A DNA stretch of 8,250 bases from Rickettsiales bacterium (GTDB lineage: Bacteria; Pseudomonadota; Alphaproteobacteria; Rickettsiales; UBA1997): positions 1-8,250 of the forward strand of contig JALQXY010000096.1 of the NCBI GenBank assembly GCA_023262945.1, written 5' to 3'. The stretch's first letter is position 1, and each line of letters begins with the position of its first letter. Under the pieces are notes generated by a model. The model saw nothing but the letters and a program-made list of their open reading frames with translations. It made no database searches and had not been told where the DNA came from. Shown here piece by piece: positions 5,569 through 8,250 of the stretch. Made by a program: the position numbers and the translations under genes.

Positions 5569-8055
5569 TTAAAATTCTTTTTTTATAAAAAACGCTCCCA
5601 AATATTGAGTTTGACTGTTTTTATTATTGCCACTCTCTTTTTCGGATAAGAAATTAAATTTAATTTGATTATTTTGCCCAATATTTGCTAGGTAAAATAT
5701 TTCAAAATTTTCTTCTTTTCCATCTGGAACTAATGAAGCGTAGCCGCTTATTCTATATAAATCATTTTTATTATTTCGTGCAAACGGTATATTATAATTT
5801 AACTTGCCCTTATAAACTCTAAGTGGCTGAGAATAGGCAATACCAAATCCACCTTTGGCAAATTCTTTTAAATTTATTTTATATTTATTATTTTTAAGAT
5901 ACTGATGATAACTTATTTTTTCTTTAGAGCTTTTATCATAAATTAAAGCGATTCCTAAACTTCTGCTTCTTATATCGCTATAATTTCTAAAAATACCTTT
6001 TTCGTTACCTTTTATTTTGGTTATGCCTTCACTAAAATTAATGGTAAGATTTGTATTTTCTGTTATTTTATGATTAGAGTTTAGTTTAATATAGGAAGTG
6101 GTTGGATTATTTTTACTTTCAAAAGCGCCTAAGCTTTTTGAGTTTAACATATTATTATCAAACTCTTTTAAATTGCCTACCAAAAATGATATATTATTTT
6201 TATTGTTTATATTATAATCAATTCCCAAATCGATATTCTCATTTTGTTTATTGTTAAAACCTTCCAGTGTTTTATTGTCGTAAGATGATTGATGAGAAAA
6301 GCTAAGATTAATATTTTTATCAAAAAAACTCTTATTAATATAAAATTGACGATAATTTCTATTATTATCAATATTGTGTGAACTTGGTTGCGAAAAAAAG
6401 TTTTGATATGGATTAAAATTTGTAAAATTATCTGATTTTAATAAAGAATTATCATTTTTAAATAAATCACCTTTTCTAGAGTTGCTAATTTCATCAATAT
6501 TAAAAGCAAAACCCCATTCTATAGCAATATCTTCTTTAAACAAATTATTTGCACTTCTAAAAGAAAATCCTTGTGCATTATTATTTTTTGGTAAAAAAGA
6601 ATTATCAATAGTAGCAAATCTTGAACCAAGATTATCTCTATTTAAATCTTTGGTATTGGGTATTTTAAATGCAAAGCTGTTATTTTTAATATTTATTGGA
6701 ATTATTCTGCTAGAATTATTATTAAAAAATACTGATTCTAAGCTGGTATTTGAAGAAGATGTCAAAGGCAATATTTTTTTATTTAAAAAAGCCTTATAAT
6801 CACGACCATATTTATCAGTAAATATTGTTGATTTAATTTTCGGTGCAATTTTTGCAATAAAAGCATCGCCAAAAATACTATTAGTTGTTAAAAATGTATC
6901 AGATAATTCATAACCAGCAGAATCAACTTTAGATCCAAATGAAATAAGATTCTTTCCTTGTGCTTGAACCGCATTTCCTAAGTTCAATAATCCGTAACCA
7001 AAAACATTATCAACCCCTTCATCCCCTAGATCTGTTGCTGTGGTTAAAAGTATTTCAGTAGTTTGTGGTGCGGTTAAATGTGGCCAAGCTGCACGAATCA
7101 CCGCAACTGCACCAGCAACATGAGGTGTTGCCATTGAAGTTCCACTAAGAATAGTATATGATTTATTGTTTTTTATATAGGCCGCATATATATTTTCTCC
7201 GGGTGCAAACAAGCAATAATATTTAGTATCACCGCATTCATTGCTAAAATATGACTGCTCTGCGTTTTCATTAATCGATCCAACTGCTATTACATATCCC
7301 GCCACCTCAGGATCAGAAGCGTAATATGCTGGATATGATGGTTGTTTTTTACTGCTATTTCCCGTTGCTATTGTTAAAACAATATCAGAATTTGCTGCTT
7401 GTTTTATTGTATTAACCGAATTGCTTGGAGAAGCACCTCCAAGGCTTAAATTAATTACGTCAACATCACTAATATCCTGGCTTGATCTCTTGATGCCTTT
7501 ATGAACAGAATTAAAGGAGCCTTTTCCAGATCCACTTAATACCTTAAAAGCAACTGTTTCGGCATTGTAAGCAACTCCATGCATACCTTTGTCATCTTTA
7601 ACCCCAGCAGCAATGCTTGCAACATGAGTGCCGTGCTTATTATCATCTGTTGGATCGTTATCATAATTTATAAAATCATAATGATTTGTAGGGTTATAAT
7701 TTGCTGATATTTCTTGATGAGTCATTAATGCCCCAGTGTCAACCACTGATATTTTGGCGCCACTTCCTGCTATTGGTTTGTTGTTAGCAGCTAGAAGAGC
7801 ATAAGCTTTGGCAGCATTAATTTTTTCCAAACCCCATTGCTTTGTATATTCAGCAGTACGGTATATATCTTCTGCGCCATCTTCAATATCTTGCCATCCT
7901 AAAATTGGCTCTTCAGTAATAGGGTTGAAGATTTCTATTTCTTCTGCTGCTCTTTCTTGATTTCTAGCGACGTTATTAATGCCACCGCTAGAACATGATT
8001 TTATAAATAAGCTTAAAATTGATATTAGGAATATTGTTTTTTTTGATTTAATCAT
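5569..8055 (-). CDS. Subtilisin-like (S8) autotransporter with lipoprotein-like signal
   Basis: From the ATG at 8055 the protein is 828 aa. Residues 1-20 form a signal peptide (Lys3, 5, 6; hydrophobic core about 8-18) ending Ile-Lys-Ser before Cys21, followed by SSGG, as in lipoproteins; Lys at -2 breaks the usual lipobox. The passenger is a subtilase: Asp106 in VVDTGA, His141 in HGTHVA, oxyanion Asn233 in ATGN, Ser307 in GTSMATPHVAG. Cys274 and Cys281 flank a short insert seen in NalP/SphB1-class proteases and may form a disulfide. A linker with FGDAF (395-399) and YGRDYKAFL (416-424) resembles S8 autotransporters. About the last 260 residues alternate like a 12-strand barrel and end in Phe. 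Role inferred: surface or shed protease that matures other outer-membrane proteins or cuts host proteins. It is shorter than NalP or SphB1 (over 1000 aa). An in-frame GTG at 8133 would add 26 residues; I prefer 8055 because the signal peptide begins there. The ankyrin gene follows after 5 bp. Confidence 0.88.
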   Translation of the reverse strand: MIKSKKTIFLISILSLFIKSCSSGGINNVARNQERAAEEIEIFNPITEEPILGWQDIEDGAEDIYRTAEYTKQWGLEKINAAKAYALLAANNKPIAGSGAKISVVDTGALMTHQEISANYNPTNHYDFINYDNDPTDDNKHGTHVASIAAGVKDDKGMHGVAYNAETVAFKVLSGSGKGSFNSVHKGIKRSSQDISDVDVINLSLGGASPSNSVNTIKQAANSDIVLTIATGNSSKKQPSYPAYYASDPEVAGYVIAVGSINENAEQSYFSNECGDTKYYCLFAPGENIYAAYIKNNKSYTILSGTSMATPHVAGAVAVIRAAWPHLTAPQTTEILLTTATDLGDEGVDNVFGYGLLNLGNAVQAQGKNLISFGSKVDSAGYELSDTFLTTNSIFGDAFIAKIAPKIKSTIFTDKYGRDYKAFLNKKILPLTSSSNTSLESVFFNNNSSRIIPINIKNNSFAFKIPNTKDLNRDNLGSRFATIDNSFLPKNNNAQGFSFRSANNLFKEDIAIEWGFAFNIDEISNSRKGDLFKNDNSLLKSDNFTNFNPYQNFFSQPSSHNIDNNRNYRQFYINKSFFDKNINLSFSHQSSYDNKTLEGFNNKQNENIDLGIDYNINNKNNISFLVGNLKEFDNNMLNSKSLGAFESKNNPTTSYIKLNSNHKITENTNLTINFSEGITKIKGNEKGIFRNYSDIRSRSLGIALIYDKSSKEKISYHQYLKNNKYKINLKEFAKGGFGIAYSQPLRVYKGKLNYNIPFARNNKNDLYRISGYASLVPDGKEENFEIFYLANIGQNNQIKFNFLSEKESGNNKNSQTQYLGAFFIKKEF

Positions 8056-8080
8056 TCGACAAATAAAGGTTACAAAGTTA

Positions 8081-8111
8081 ATTGTAATACCGAAATTTAT
8101 CTTTAATCCAA
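8081..8111 (-). promoter_or_regulatory. Tentative promoter of the autotransporter-ankyrin operon
   Basis: On the minus strand, TTGGAT (8111-8106) and TACAAT (8086-8081, five of six to consensus) are 19 bp apart. Transcription would begin near 8074, about 19 nt before the ATG at 8055 and downstream of the alternative GTG at 8133. That would favour the shorter protein. The spacing is long and the -35 is weak, so this is only a candidate. No Shine-Dalgarno is visible before 8055. Confidence 0.25.
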
Positions 8112-8166
8112 ATCTATAGATGGCAATTCCCACCTAAAAAACATATATAAAAACTAAACAATCTGA

Positions 8167-8202
8167 CTTTATCTTTTTGGCTAAAAATTGCAAAAAGCCT
8201 TA
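8167..8202. repeat. 36-bp direct repeat, right copy
   Basis: Identical to bases 1-36 and in the same orientation. The flanks differ: ATCTGA before it, and TACTATTTCC after it in place of AGCCCTATAC. It lies 111 bp upstream of the autotransporter ATG. The copy keeps the 7-bp CTTTTTG/CAAAAAG inverted repeat. The remaining bases to 8250 are A+T-rich and hold no gene start that I can support. Confidence 0.85.
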
Positions 8203-8250
8203 TACTATTTCCATAAATTAAATACTTATATTACAAAATATTTTTATTTT

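Noticed and set aside
6482..6799. 105-codon plus-strand open frame with a hydrophobic stretch
   Set aside because: It is antisense to the autotransporter linker; the Leu/Ile richness is the complement of its Asn/Lys-rich codons.
1..8202. Composite transposon or integrated element bounded by the direct repeats
   Set aside because: No transposase or integrase is present, there are no terminal inverted repeats, and folC is a housekeeping gene.

Overview
The window is strongly A+T-rich (well over two thirds by eye) and its proteins are loaded with Asn, Lys and Ile. It carries a VirB11 type IV secretion ATPase of the rickettsial kind, an alphaproteobacterial-type FolC, an ankyrin-repeat protein and a surface autotransporter. 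Together these point to a host-associated or intracellular alphaproteobacterium, most likely of the order Rickettsiales. I cannot name the genus from sequence alone.

Layout, left to right. Bases 1-174 hold one copy of a 36-bp repeat, a probable rho-independent terminator for a gene entering from the left, and a weak terminator for folC. folC (minus, 175-1467) and a porin-like outer-membrane protein (plus, 1469-2926) are head to head, with a single base between their start codons. Promoter-like sequences for each lie inside the coding sequence of the other. virB11 (plus, 2936-3943) follows the porin after 9 bp, with no Shine-Dalgarno, and is almost certainly cotranscribed with it. An 81-bp gap separates virB11 from a convergent pair on the minus strand: an ankyrin-repeat protein (4025-5563) and, upstream of it in the same probable operon (5-bp gap), a subtilisin-like autotransporter with a lipoprotein-like signal peptide (5569-8055). 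Bases 8056-8250 hold the autotransporter's upstream region and a second exact copy of the 36-bp repeat.

Apart from folC (folate polyglutamylation and dihydrofolate synthesis), the content is about the cell surface and secretion: an outer-membrane porin, the cytoplasmic ATPase of a type IV secretion system, a surface protease resembling the NalP/SphB1 class, and an ankyrin protein that could be a secreted effector. No other vir gene is present, so virB11 is detached here from its usual virB8-virB9-virB10-virB11-virD4 neighbours.

The points most worth following up are the nested divergent promoters and a 16-bp palindrome at the folC/porin boundary, the porin-virB11 coupling, the protease-ankyrin operon, and the pair of identical 36-bp repeats that bracket the whole module.
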